From contig JAOZHZ010000014.1 of the NCBI GenBank assembly GCA_026014615.1, forward strand, positions 1 to 64,000: a stretch of 64,000 bases of DNA, given 5' to 3'. The notes under the pieces were generated by a model, which did not search any database, was not told where the DNA came from, and saw only the letters and a program-made list of their open reading frames with translations. This document shows positions 8,640 to 17,186 of the stretch, piece by piece (position 1 is the stretch's first letter; each line of letters opens with the position of its first letter). The position numbers and the translations under genes were made by a program. Source of the stretch: Candidatus Bathyarchaeota archaeon (lineage in GTDB: Archaea > Thermoproteota > Bathyarchaeia > Bathyarchaeales > Bathycorpusculaceae).

Positions 8640-9173
8640 TTGGCAGTTGAAGGTTTTTTCGAAAACAAACGCCCACAACCAGTTGAAGCCAAAGTCGGTG
8701 ACCTGACGCCGCAATCAAAGGCAGTAAACGTCACAGCAAAAGTGGTTTCCAAAAGCGAAATACGAGATATCCCCATAGGCAGAGATGGTTCTGCTCACAA
8801 AGTCTGCGACGCATTAGTTGGAGACGAAACGGGTGTAATTTACCTTACCTTATGGGATGACAACATTGAAAAAGTAAACGAAGAAGAAACAATACGCGTC
8901 GAAAACGGCTACGTAACACTCTTCAAAGGCAACATGCGCCTGAACATCGGCAAATACGGCAAACTCGAATCAGCTGAAGCCCTAACCGTAGAAGTGAACA
9001 CAGAAAACAACGTATCCAGCAAAACATACGAGCAAGAACGCAGACCATTCAGAGGCGGCGGACGCAGCGGCGGTAGAGGTTTCGGCGGTGGCGGCTATGG
9101 CGGACGCAGCGGCGGAGGTTACGGTGGACGTGACCGACGTGGCGGCGGCGGATTTAGAGACCGCAGGTACTAA
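8640..9173 (+). CDS. ssb: OB-fold single-stranded nucleic-acid-binding protein with RGG tail
   Basis: 177 residues from a TTG start at 8640. Residues about 15-115 form one OB fold of the archaeal SSB/RPA type ('VNVTAKVVSKSEIRDIP', 'GDETGVIYLTLWDD', 'NGYVTLFKGNMRLNIG'). From about 130 on, the tail is almost only Gly, Arg and Tyr in RGG/YGG repeats. RGG tails bind RNA or DNA and favour condensation, unlike the acidic tail of bacterial SSB. A terminator hairpin follows at 9182. The OB fold is firm; DNA versus RNA preference is open. Confidence 0.8.
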   Translation: MAVEGFFENKRPQPVEAKVGDLTPQSKAVNVTAKVVSKSEIRDIPIGRDGSAHKVCDALVGDETGVIYLTLWDDNIEKVNEEETIRVENGYVTLFKGNMRLNIGKYGKLESAEALTVEVNTENNVSSKTYEQERRPFRGGGRSGGRGFGGGGYGGRSGGGYGGRDRRGGGGFRDRRY

Positions 9174-9181
9174 ATAGGCTG

Positions 9182-9209
9182 AAGCATAATTTTTTATGCT
9201 TTCATTTTT
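9182..9209 (+). terminator. Hairpin terminator after SSB gene
   Basis: AAGCATAA (9182-9189) pairs with TTATGCTT (9194-9201) around a TTTT loop, and a T-rich tail follows, 8 nt after the SSB stop. Confidence 0.5.
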
Positions 9210-9368
9210 CCAGTTTAGCTTTTTTATGTCTTATTTTTTTATCTTAAATCGTTTTCACGTGTAGATTAACTTGAATCAATTGTTCCTTCGAATTGATGGC
9301 GCCAAATTTTCTCGTTCAAAACTATCGTTAAAGCGCAAATCAAAACGATTACGTGAAACGCGATTGTT

Positions 9369-10163
9369 TCAGGGTTTGCTGGGATGTCTGAATCTAGCCG
9401 CTCGGTTAGCGATTGACGTTGCAACCGCACCTGCCGAGACTCCTGCATCTATGTTCACAACGGCTAAACCCAAAGAACAAGACTGAAGCATAGCCATCAA
9501 AGTGCCTACGCCCTTTTCTCCAAACCCATAACTGTTAGAGGTAGGAACCGCAATTACAGGCACGCCAACCATTCCGGCTACAACCGAAGCCAAAGCGCCC
9601 TCTCTACCTGCCACAACCACAATGCAGTCCACATCTTTGAGCATCAACTCCTTAAGCGGCTGAAGCAACCTATGAATCCCAGCCACCCCAACATCGTAAA
9701 CCATGGAAACGTCACAGCCCATTTCTTCAGCAATAATCTTAGCCTCTTTGGCTACGGGAATATCAGAAGTTCCTGCAGTTATAATCCCAATTTTTCCACC
9801 AGTTTGTTTACCTACAAAATCCTTCCTTTTTAAAAGCGCAATTCGGGCTTTTTCACAGAAATACAGGTTTGAATCGTCTGGAACCGATTCGCGTAAAGCC
9901 TGTATTTGCTCGGGGGTGCATCGGCTAATTATTGCCCTGCCTGACTGTGAAAGCAGTTTTAGCGAGATTTCTTTGAGGTCACTTACGGCTTTGCCTTCAC
10001 CGAGAATTATTTCAGGCACACCATTGCGCAGTTCCCTGTTCACGTCGATTTTCGCCAAGTGCCCAACTTCTTCGATTGCAAGAAACCGCAGTAGGCTCTC
10101 GGCTTCATCCAAAGAGATTTCGCTGTTCGCAACCTTCTCAAGCACTTCTTTAAGCGTTAACAT
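9369..10163 (-). CDS. larB: LarB, nickel-pincer nucleotide cofactor biosynthesis
   Basis: 264 residues from ATG 10163 (an earlier in-frame ATG at 10199 is less likely). LarB carboxylates and hydrolyses nicotinic acid adenine dinucleotide to a dicarboxylated mononucleotide, the first step to the NPN cofactor. The C-terminal 150 residues form the AIR-carboxylase-like (PurE-fold) domain: 'GKIGIITAGTSDIPVAKEA', 'VAGREGALASVVAG' and 'VIAVPTSNSYGFGEKG'. It is divergent from larC, with TATA boxes facing both ways between them. The family call is very secure. Confidence 0.93.
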   Translation of the reverse strand: MLTLKEVLEKVANSEISLDEAESLLRFLAIEEVGHLAKIDVNRELRNGVPEIILGEGKAVSDLKEISLKLLSQSGRAIISRCTPEQIQALRESVPDDSNLYFCEKARIALLKRKDFVGKQTGGKIGIITAGTSDIPVAKEAKIIAEEMGCDVSMVYDVGVAGIHRLLQPLKELMLKDVDCIVVVAGREGALASVVAGMVGVPVIAVPTSNSYGFGEKGVGTLMAMLQSCSLGLAVVNIDAGVSAGAVATSIANRAARFRHPSKP

Positions 10164-10202
10164 AACAGTGCACTGCGCGGAATTGTTTGAAAGACACAAG
10201 TC

Positions 10203-10219
10203 ATATATTATTTATATGG
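10203..10219. promoter_or_regulatory. Divergent larB / larC promoter
   Basis: The 79-nt gap holds an AT-rich core with TTTATATGG facing larC and, on the opposite strand, ATAATATATGA facing larB. The larC box lies only about 25-30 nt before its ATG, which suggests a leaderless or very short leader. GGGG at 10232-10235 could still serve as a ribosome-binding site. Confidence 0.5.
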
Positions 10220-10242
10220 TTACCTTTTCACGGGGAAAAATC

Positions 10243-11517
10243 ATGTGTGCCAGCCAAAACGGTGTTTCTGACAGAATAGTTTTTGTTGATTGTCAAACTG
10301 CTGGTGTCGCCGGAGACATGTTTCTTGGAACTTTGATAGACCTTGGGGCAAACGTCGAAAGCATAGTTTCCGCCATAAAAGCCCTTGGGAACCCGGAAGG
10401 GGGGTACGGAAACGTGGAAGTAGAAATAAAGAAAGTTATGCGAAGAGGGCTCACAGCGACTCAAATTGACGTTAAATCAGATGTAACACCTAAAAAGAAC
10501 GGGCTGGAACTTGTAGAACTTGTGGAGAAAAGCGCAGCAAATCTGGGGCTTTCTGCAAAAGCAAGACAATTTGCGTCTCGCGCTATTCGAACGTTGGTTA
10601 ACGCTGAAGCGGGAATTCACGGAAACAACTTGGCAGACACGCACCTGCACGAAGTCGGGTTAGTTGATACTCCTGCAGAAATACTGGGCGTTGCCGTTGC
10701 CCTAGAAGACCTTGGTTTATTCAACGCTAAAATTTATGCTACGCCCGTTTCAGTGGGAGGAGGAACAATCAAGTTCTCCCATGGCATTGTCCCAATTCCA
10801 GCCCCTGCGACATTGACGATTCTCCAATCAAACAATTTCCCCTTCAAAGGCGGACCCATCGAGGTAGAGTTAGCTACACCCACGGGAGCAGCAATTCTGG
10901 TTAATTTGGTTGATGAAGTCAGTCGGGTTTATCCTTGCATGCAGCCTTTGAAGGTAGGTTACGGCGCAGCAACCAAAGACTTCCCAGAATTAGCGAACGT
11001 TCTAAGAATAACCATAGGCAAACCGTTGAACGAGGGGCTTTTGTGCGAAGAAATCGCCGTCTTAGAAACAAACATCGATGACGTAACAGGAGAAATCGTG
11101 GGATATACACTGGAAAGACTGCTCCTTGAAGGCGCCAAAGACGTAAGTATAATTCCGATGTTTACCAAAAAGAGCCGCCCCGGTCAAATTCTAAAAGTAA
11201 TCGCAGACAAAAAAGACACCGAGTGTCTGTCGCGGGTTATCATGGAAGAAACAGGCACCCTAGGAGTCAGGGCAATTTTTTGCGAGCGACACATCCTAAA
11301 CCGTGAGCTTCACGAAATGGAAGTATCCATAAACGGAGTAAAGGAGAAAGTAAACGTGAAGGCAACAAAGGACAATAAAGGCAGAGTTTTCCACATCAAA
11401 CCTGAATATGAAGATTTGAAACGGGTAGCAGAAGCTACAAAGATGCCTTTAAGAGAAGTTTCAGAAATAGTCATGACAAAAGCGAGAGATATCCTCCAGA
11501 AGAGGCAACCCACATGA
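10243..11517 (+). CDS. larC: LarC, nickel insertion for the NPN cofactor
   Basis: 424 residues from ATG 10243; the frame is open far upstream but that part is antisense to larB. LarC is a CTP-dependent nickel cyclometallase that inserts nickel into the thiolated pincer nucleotide. The N-terminal half has 'VDCQTAGVAGDMFLGTLIDLG' and 'HLHEVGLVDTPAEILG'; the C-terminal half has 'ETNIDDVTGEIVGYTLERLL', 'MFTKKSRPGQILKVI' and 'EETGTLGVR'. It is a single chain, not split by a programmed frameshift as in Lactiplantibacillus. It overlaps larE by 4 nt. Confidence 0.93.
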   Translation: MCASQNGVSDRIVFVDCQTAGVAGDMFLGTLIDLGANVESIVSAIKALGNPEGGYGNVEVEIKKVMRRGLTATQIDVKSDVTPKKNGLELVELVEKSAANLGLSAKARQFASRAIRTLVNAEAGIHGNNLADTHLHEVGLVDTPAEILGVAVALEDLGLFNAKIYATPVSVGGGTIKFSHGIVPIPAPATLTILQSNNFPFKGGPIEVELATPTGAAILVNLVDEVSRVYPCMQPLKVGYGAATKDFPELANVLRITIGKPLNEGLLCEEIAVLETNIDDVTGEIVGYTLERLLLEGAKDVSIIPMFTKKSRPGQILKVIADKKDTECLSRVIMEETGTLGVRAIFCERHILNRELHEMEVSINGVKEKVNVKATKDNKGRVFHIKPEYEDLKRVAEATKMPLREVSEIVMTKARDILQKRQPT

Positions 11518-12329
11518 ATGAAGCTGAGACGAAGTATGAAACGTTAAAACTCTTCATCAAAGACAAGGGAAAAGACGGCGTGGCAATTGCTTTTTCTGGT
11601 GGGGTAGATAGCGCAACACTGGCTGCCGTGTGCAAAGATGTTTTGGGCGACAAAGCGGTAGCGGTCACCGCAATATCCCCCACATACACTGCCCAAGAAC
11701 TGGACGAAGCACAAACCGTGGCTCAAGAAATAGGCATCAAACTGGTAACTGTGGAAACTGACGAGTTATCAAACGAAGACTTTACCAGTAGCCCTGAAAA
11801 CCGATGCTACTTCTGCAAAAAAGAGCTCCTAAACCAGTTGCTGGAAGTTACTGAAAAACTGGGTTTTGGAGTGGTTTTTGAAGGCACAAACTTCAGCGAC
11901 CTGAAAAAACACCGACCGGGATTTCAAGCCGTGAAAGAATTAGAAAACGTTTACAGCCCGTGGGTTGAAAGCGGCTTCACTAAAACCGAAATACAAAGTC
12001 TGGCTAAAACGCTTGGGCTTTCGGTTTATGACAAGCTGCCTCAACCTTGTTTAGCCTCACGGATTCCCTACCACGAAAAAATAACCAAGGAGAAGCTGGA
12101 AAGGATAGCAAAAGCGGAGCAGACAATAAAAAGAATTGTTGAGGTTAAGCAGCTTCGCGTTCGAGACCACAGTGGATTAGCTAGAATCGAGGTTGGAAAA
12201 GACGAAAGAGCACTCTTTTTTGATGCTCAGGTTCTTGACAAAATAAATTTTGAGTTGAAGCGGCTGGGCTTCAAGTATGTTGCTGTGGATTTGGAGGGGT
12301 ACCGTTCAGGCAGCCTGCTCATGTATTAG
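11514..12329 (+). CDS. larE: LarE, sulfur transferase for the NPN cofactor
   Basis: 271 residues, coupled to larC by an ATGA overlap. LarE adenylates the pincer precursor and adds sulfur to its carboxylates. The PP-loop is SGGVDS (residues 28-33). Three cysteines stand out: C98 and C101 in CYFC, and C179 in PQPCLASR. The last aligns with the sacrificial cysteine of single-Cys LarE. The three-Cys pattern matches the [4Fe-4S]-cluster LarE class, which would make the enzyme catalytic rather than sacrificial. The class is an inference from motif; the LarE call is firm. No larA is in the window. Confidence 0.92.
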   Translation: MNEAETKYETLKLFIKDKGKDGVAIAFSGGVDSATLAAVCKDVLGDKAVAVTAISPTYTAQELDEAQTVAQEIGIKLVTVETDELSNEDFTSSPENRCYFCKKELLNQLLEVTEKLGFGVVFEGTNFSDLKKHRPGFQAVKELENVYSPWVESGFTKTEIQSLAKTLGLSVYDKLPQPCLASRIPYHEKITKEKLERIAKAEQTIKRIVEVKQLRVRDHSGLARIEVGKDERALFFDAQVLDKINFELKRLGFKYVAVDLEGYRSGSLLMY

Positions 12330-12427
12330 AAAGTTAGAGAAGCCCGCGTGTTTAGGGCGCATCCGCTTTTGGTAAAGGAAAACTTTTAACGTTACACAGG
12401 TTGTCTTTCCTGTCAAGGCGTTATTTC

Positions 12428-13804
12428 ATGGTTGCCGAAAAAACAGCAAAACCCACCGTTGAAGAGTTACTCGCAAAAGCCAAGAAACCCGCGCAGGTCG
12501 CCCCTGCAATGCACCGATTCTACGAGGGCAAAATGCAGGTTATGCCCCGATGCGCTATAACCAGCCCCGATGACTTCGCCATCTGGTACACGCCGGGAGT
12601 GGCGGCGCCCTGCAGAATAATTCAAGCTGACCCTGAAAAGAGTTTTGAGTTGACGAACCGTTGGAACAGCGTAGCCGTAGTGTCAGACGGCACACGAGTG
12701 CTCGGTTTAGGCAATATTGGACCGGAAGCAGCCATGCCTGTTATGGAAGGCAAAGCGATGCTGTTCAAGTACCTCGGCGGAGTCGACGCCGTTGCGATCT
12801 GCCTGAAAACCAAGGACCCTGACGAAATTGTCCACACATGCGAACTGCTGGAACCCACGTTCGGCGGCATAAATCTTGAAGACATCGAAAAACCCAAATG
12901 CTTCTACACTTTGGAGAAAACACGGGATAAGCTGCAGATTCCTGTTTGGCATGACGACCAGCAGGGAACGGCAACCGTGATTTTGGCGGGTTTAATGAAT
13001 AGTTTTAAGCTTGTCGGCAAAAAACCACAAGATGCACTCATCACTTTGGTCGGCTCAGGAGCAGCAAACATCCGCACATCCTATGTTTTGATGCGGTGGG
13101 GCGTCAAACCCGGCAACATCATGCTTGTAGACAGCAAAGGCGTCGTGCATCAAGGCAGAGCCGACATCACTAAAGAAGAGGACCCGTGGAAGTACGAGTT
13201 AACTCAGAAAACCAACGATGAAGGCAGAACAGGCGACATAACCCAAGCCTTCAAAGGCGTAGACGCCGTCGTCGCAGCCTCAAAACCAGGACCTGGAACG
13301 ATAAAACCTGAATGGGTCAAAACCATGGCGGATAAAGCAATCATTTTTGCGTGTGCGAACCCGATTCCTGAGATTTGGCCTTGGGAAGCCGAAGAGGCAG
13401 GAGCCAGCATCGTCGCTACTGGCAGAAACGATTTCCCTAACCAAGTCAATAACAGCTTGGGTTTCCCGGGTATCTTCCGCGGTGTTTTGGATGTCAAAGC
13501 GAAGACCATAACGGATGATATGTGTATTGCGGCTGCGCAGGAGTTAGCGGCTTTTGCTGAGGAAAGAGGCATGACTGAAAAGGATATTCTGCCGCGTATG
13601 GAGGAGTGGGAGGTGTTTCCGCGGGAAGCTGTTGCTTGCGCCTTAAAATCCATTGAGCAGGGCGTGGCGAGGGTTAAACCAAGCAGGCAGGAACTGTATG
13701 AACGTGCCAGCGCTATTATTCGAAACTCCCGAGAATCCACCGAGACGCTTATGAAGAGAGGCTTGATAAAGCAGGCGCCAAGCGAAGAGCAACTGCTGAA
13801 ATAG
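12428..13804 (+). CDS. Malic enzyme (malate oxidoreductase, decarboxylating)
   Basis: 458 residues from ATG 12428; a start nine codons earlier is possible. The enzyme converts malate to pyruvate and CO2 with NAD(P)+, linking C4 and C3 metabolism. Motifs seen: 'WYTPGVAAPCR' with the catalytic Tyr, 'GNIGPEAAMPVMEGKAMLFK' with the catalytic Lys, 'PVWHDDQQGTATV' with metal-binding acids, 'GSGAANIRTSYVL' for the nucleotide, and 'GRNDFPNQVNNSLGFPGIFRG'. Length fits the short archaeal/bacterial class without a PTA domain. It stands alone downstream of larE. Confidence 0.9.
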   Translation: MVAEKTAKPTVEELLAKAKKPAQVAPAMHRFYEGKMQVMPRCAITSPDDFAIWYTPGVAAPCRIIQADPEKSFELTNRWNSVAVVSDGTRVLGLGNIGPEAAMPVMEGKAMLFKYLGGVDAVAICLKTKDPDEIVHTCELLEPTFGGINLEDIEKPKCFYTLEKTRDKLQIPVWHDDQQGTATVILAGLMNSFKLVGKKPQDALITLVGSGAANIRTSYVLMRWGVKPGNIMLVDSKGVVHQGRADITKEEDPWKYELTQKTNDEGRTGDITQAFKGVDAVVAASKPGPGTIKPEWVKTMADKAIIFACANPIPEIWPWEAEEAGASIVATGRNDFPNQVNNSLGFPGIFRGVLDVKAKTITDDMCIAAAQELAAFAEERGMTEKDILPRMEEWEVFPREAVACALKSIEQGVARVKPSRQELYERASAIIRNSRESTETLMKRGLIKQAPSEEQLLK

Positions 13805-13900
13805 CAGCAGTCTCTGCGTTTGAATGCGTCGGATTAGTTTCTCGTGGTATAGGAGAAAATTATTTAAGTAATTCATAAGATACTTGGGCTGGGGATTACT

Positions 13901-14527
13901 ATGCGTTTGGATTACGCTCTTTACGGTCTAGCAATAGTGTTATTCGCCTCAACGGCAATCACCTTCGCGTTAGTGACGGATGGGAACTTGCAAATAACCA
14001 TCGCGGCAGCAACAGCCGCTATTGGACTTGTATCAATCGTAGGAGGCTACGCTTTGCGACCTAAAGGCACTTCGGCACCAACAATCCAAACAGTTACGCC
14101 CATAGCGGAAACAGCTGCAGAGCCCGTTCAGCAGGCACCAGCAGTTGAAACCCCCGTAGTTGAAGCCCAAACTGTTGAAGAACCAAAAATGGAAACTCCC
14201 GCTGTCGAGTCGTCAACAACGCAAAGTTCTCCTGTTGTTGAAGCACCAAAAGCTGAAACAGCATCCGCGGAGTTGGAAACTGACGAAGCAGTTTGCGCCC
14301 CTGCAGAGGCACCAGCACCCCAGAGTGCAGAGGTACCAACAGGAAAAGGTGTTTTCGCACAGATACGCGGAATCAGCGAAAAAAGGGCTGAACAGTTAAG
14401 AGCCAATGGCGTTAACAACTTGGAAGATTTAGCTAAGGCTGACCCTGAAGATTTAGCGGCGAAACTTGATGTGTCGCCAAGAATCATGAAAATGTGGATT
14501 GGATGCGCCAAGAAACTGATAAAATAA
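13901..14527 (+). CDS. Membrane protein with C-terminal helix-hairpin-helix
   Basis: 208 residues. Two hydrophobic helices at about 7-27 and 31-51 anchor the protein. A low-complexity Ala/Pro/Glu/Val linker (about 55-145) resembles a spacer. Residues about 148-208 ('FAQIRGISEKRAEQLRANGV', 'NLEDLAKADPEDLAAKL') form tandem helix-hairpin-helix motifs of the type that binds DNA without sequence preference. This could tether DNA to the membrane; that is inference. An AT-rich box lies in the short gap after malic enzyme. Confidence 0.7.
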   Translation: MRLDYALYGLAIVLFASTAITFALVTDGNLQITIAAATAAIGLVSIVGGYALRPKGTSAPTIQTVTPIAETAAEPVQQAPAVETPVVEAQTVEEPKMETPAVESSTTQSSPVVEAPKAETASAELETDEAVCAPAEAPAPQSAEVPTGKGVFAQIRGISEKRAEQLRANGVNNLEDLAKADPEDLAAKLDVSPRIMKMWIGCAKKLIK

Positions 14528-14559
14528 AAAGGGGTTTGTTTAGAACAGCAACGTGTTGT

Positions 14560-14814
14560 CTACATCAGTTTCACTATATTTCTTTTTTCTAAGCGCCTGA
14601 GAGCGTCTAAAAACTCGTTTCTTTTCTCTCCTGCAAAATTCAAGTTGTACATCATATCTTTGACGGACATCTCACATTTGCCGAAGTTTTCATGACGCTT
14701 GTGGAGGTGCTTTACTATTGACCGCTCAAGTTTGCCGCAACGCCACGTCGTATTCCGAATCAGAACGACTATAGTCCTTACCAGTACTTGCTCGTTGGTT
14801 TGTCTCTTGGACAA
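14560..14814 (-). CDS. Small basic hypothetical protein (84 aa)
   Basis: 84 residues, basic, starting at ATG 14814. The C-terminal half reads like a small winged-helix ('SVKDMMYNLNFAGEKRNEFL', then 'ALRRLEKRNIVKLM'). No family is recognised. It stands alone and is convergent with the gene before it. Confidence 0.5.
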   Translation of the reverse strand: MSKRQTNEQVLVRTIVVLIRNTTWRCGKLERSIVKHLHKRHENFGKCEMSVKDMMYNLNFAGEKRNEFLDALRRLEKRNIVKLM

Positions 14815-14913
14815 ATCTCCATTTGCCCCCGTAAGCGTAAATGTTTAACTGTTTTTTAAGGGTTTGCGTTTAAGACTTTTCTCACAGCTATCGCCCAAAA
14901 AAGGAGCGTTCGC

Positions 14914-15366
14914 TTAACTCAGGTTCTTTTTAAGATAAAACCCGTGGGAGTCCCCATAGTAATTTTCGAGAACCCTTACTCTTTTGTATCCAAGTTTAAG
15001 GTAAAGACTCAACGCTGAAACGTTACCCACACGCACCTCCAGATGACATTCTCGCATGTCGCTCTGTTTAAGAAGGTCTTCAAGCGCAAGCATTAACCGT
15101 TGAGCCACGCCACTTTTTCGGTAAACGGGTAAAACGTCGATTGTCATTACGTGACCTACAGGTTGACCCCGAACTAAGTCGATTCGTCCAATAATGAACC
15201 CCGCGATTTCGCCGTTAACCCTTGCTACGAGGCTGATGGAGGCGTAGTCTGACAGGAGGTAACCTATCTGCTGTTTTGAGAACGCTTCCTCTTTGAAGCA
15301 CTGCAGTTCTATCTCATAGAGGACATCTAAAAGGCGAATTGAAGCATCTTCTATCTGCACGTTCAT
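14914..15366 (-). CDS. GNAT N-acetyltransferase, RimI-like
   Basis: 150 residues, the usual GNAT length. The acetyl-CoA loop is seen as 'VLPVYRKSGVAQRLMLALED' (the R/Q-x-x-G-x-A pattern), preceded by 'GHVMTIDVLP' and followed by 'LEVRVGNVSALSLYLKLGYK', the classic RimI 'E.R..N..A..LY...GF' signature. Archaeal RimI/Ard1 proteins acetylate protein N-termini. It lies 17 nt downstream of the flippase-like gene and is probably in the same transcript. Confidence 0.85.
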   Translation of the reverse strand: MNVQIEDASIRLLDVLYEIELQCFKEEAFSKQQIGYLLSDYASISLVARVNGEIAGFIIGRIDLVRGQPVGHVMTIDVLPVYRKSGVAQRLMLALEDLLKQSDMRECHLEVRVGNVSALSLYLKLGYKRVRVLENYYGDSHGFYLKKNLS

Positions 15367-15383
15367 CGGTAACCGAGACCAAA

Positions 15384-16475
15384 CTAGGGCACGCTGGACG
15401 ATTTAGGTTTTCCCGCTGAATCATTCCCATTTTTCAGGACGGGCTTAAGCTCTATCCACTGCTGCGAAGCAAAACCGATGCCGAACCTCAGCCAGAGGGT
15501 AATTATGCGGCTAAGGATAGTTGCTGTCGCGCACACAGGAGCAAACTGAATTCCCAGCAACGATGTGTACAATGTGGTCATGGTTATTTCGGGTAGCCCA
15601 ACCTCAAAAGGCACTCCAACAGGGACGGATTTTACTGCCACCACAATAGCGCCAGTGATAAGGATTACGCTCCAAGAAACATCAACACCCAGCGATAAGA
15701 AAACAAGGTAGGGAATGCTTAAACTACAAAGCCAATTCAAAGCAACAAGAATAGTAGGAACCACGAGAGCTTGCGGTTTGTGAACAAACTCTTTCATAGA
15801 AGTATGAAACATTCCTGCAGCTTTAACGGCTTCTTCCTTGAGGAATTCAAGTTTCTGCCGCCATCTTCCCCGAGTTAGGAAGATTCCTGCATTAATAAGT
15901 GAAGTTATTGTTTTGAGGCTCCATGTTGGCTTCACACTCAAAGTTAACAGGAGAACAAGGATGATGGCTATGGCGGCGGTGAAGAAAAAGATGAGGTTGA
16001 AAATGATGGGGTTCACTTGTCTTTCGGCGAAAATCAAGGCAATTCCTATAATCAGCGCGGCTATGTTCATAGCCATGCCTAGAATTCTTTGCGTAACGAC
16101 AGAAGCCACAACTTTGCCGCTTGTCCCCTCTTGTTCTCGGTTAACTAAGTAAACTCTGCAGACTTCGCCGCTTACGGACTCCGCAGGAATAACAATGTCT
16201 ATGAACGCGCCGTACCACACAAATAGGTAGCTACGGATTACCGAAATTTTCACTTTGAGAAATTTGAGGATGCTTCGCCAAGAAACAGCATAAAAAAACA
16301 TTTCAGCAAAACTAACCAGAACCGCCGCAGAGTAAAGGAGTGGGTCTGCACTTCGCGCCGTGGCTATAATTTTTGGTAGATCCACGTTGAAAAGAAGAAT
16401 GTAGAGGAAGAACGCAGCTAAACCAACAATCGACAACAGAATTGTTTTACGTGTAAATTTTGGTTTAGCACCCAA
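15384..16475 (-). CDS. Membrane protein of the LPG-synthase TM / UPF0104 family
   Basis: 363 residues with about eight hydrophobic segments. The pattern matches the flippase-like domain shared with lysylphosphatidylglycerol synthase and archaeal UPF0104 proteins: 'AESVSGEVCRVYLVNRE' is the characteristic 'P...GE..R...L' loop, and 'VPVGVPFEVGLPEI' is the late signature. These proteins are thought to move lipids or lipid-linked sugars across the membrane. The acetyltransferase downstream is probably co-transcribed. Transport substrate unknown. Confidence 0.8.
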   Translation of the reverse strand: MGAKPKFTRKTILLSIVGLAAFFLYILLFNVDLPKIIATARSADPLLYSAAVLVSFAEMFFYAVSWRSILKFLKVKISVIRSYLFVWYGAFIDIVIPAESVSGEVCRVYLVNREQEGTSGKVVASVVTQRILGMAMNIAALIIGIALIFAERQVNPIIFNLIFFFTAAIAIILVLLLTLSVKPTWSLKTITSLINAGIFLTRGRWRQKLEFLKEEAVKAAGMFHTSMKEFVHKPQALVVPTILVALNWLCSLSIPYLVFLSLGVDVSWSVILITGAIVVAVKSVPVGVPFEVGLPEITMTTLYTSLLGIQFAPVCATATILSRIITLWLRFGIGFASQQWIELKPVLKNGNDSAGKPKSSSVP

Positions 16476-16722
16476 ACTTTTGCTCCCCCTAACTTGTATG
16501 GCAAATTGTGGATTTGGATGTCATGCATGGATTATATGCTTTGTCCAAATCAGAGGCAAAATAATAGGCATTTTCGCAAGAAATCTTAAGTGAACTGTTG
16601 CTAAAGGCAGTTTAAACAGGTTTTGTTTTTAGCGTGAACGTCTGCTCTGCTGATTAGACTGTTGACCACAAGTCTTATGAGCCCATGGCTTCTAGGTGGA
16701 TAATGAGGAAGGTGAAAAGAAT

Positions 16723-17142
16723 ATGGTTTACTGCTCTAAATGCGGCACTTTAAACGCTGACGATGCAAACATCTGCAGCAACTGCGGCGCTACCTTTCAA
16801 GCAGCAGTAAGCCAAGGCAAAGCAGGTCCGTATGTGAAGAGTCGGCGGTACCGTGATGAATACTACGCCCGAAGAGGCGGCGGTTTAGGCGGCGTGTTTA
16901 TTGGAGCCATAATCATCGTGGTCGGCTTAACTTTGTTCTTCTCCCAGTACTATGAGGTACCCGTTAACTGGAACACGGGGTGGGCAATAATCATAGTTAT
17001 CGTGGGACTTTGGCTAATTTACGGAGCTTTCCGCAGCCGAAACAGATACAAAAACAGACCCAAAGAGACCGTAGGTCCTTCCGTTTGTGCTGCTTCTGGC
17101 ACGTTTTGTACAAGTGTTCAGCTTTTCACACAAAAAAGTTAA
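16723..17142 (+). CDS. Zinc-ribbon membrane protein
   Basis: 139 residues from ATG 16723, which has a better ribosome-binding site (GGAAGGTG) than the GTG at 16696. An N-terminal zinc ribbon has CSKC and CSNC (residues 4-25). A basic Arg/Tyr linker (RRYRDEYYARRGGG) follows, then two hydrophobic helices joined by a short loop. This double-ribbon-plus-TM design is common in archaea. It precedes pyrG by 44 nt. The role is unknown. Confidence 0.7.
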   Translation: MVYCSKCGTLNADDANICSNCGATFQAAVSQGKAGPYVKSRRYRDEYYARRGGGLGGVFIGAIIIVVGLTLFFSQYYEVPVNWNTGWAIIIVIVGLWLIYGAFRSRNRYKNRPKETVGPSVCAASGTFCTSVQLFTQKS

Positions 17143-17186
17143 ATTGACACCGTTCAAAGGTGTAGTCTATTAATGGGGAAATCTGG

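Noticed and set aside
9703-10242. Long open extension upstream of larC in the same frame
   Set aside because: It is antisense to larB; the LarC homology and a promoter begin at 10243, so the extension is not coding.
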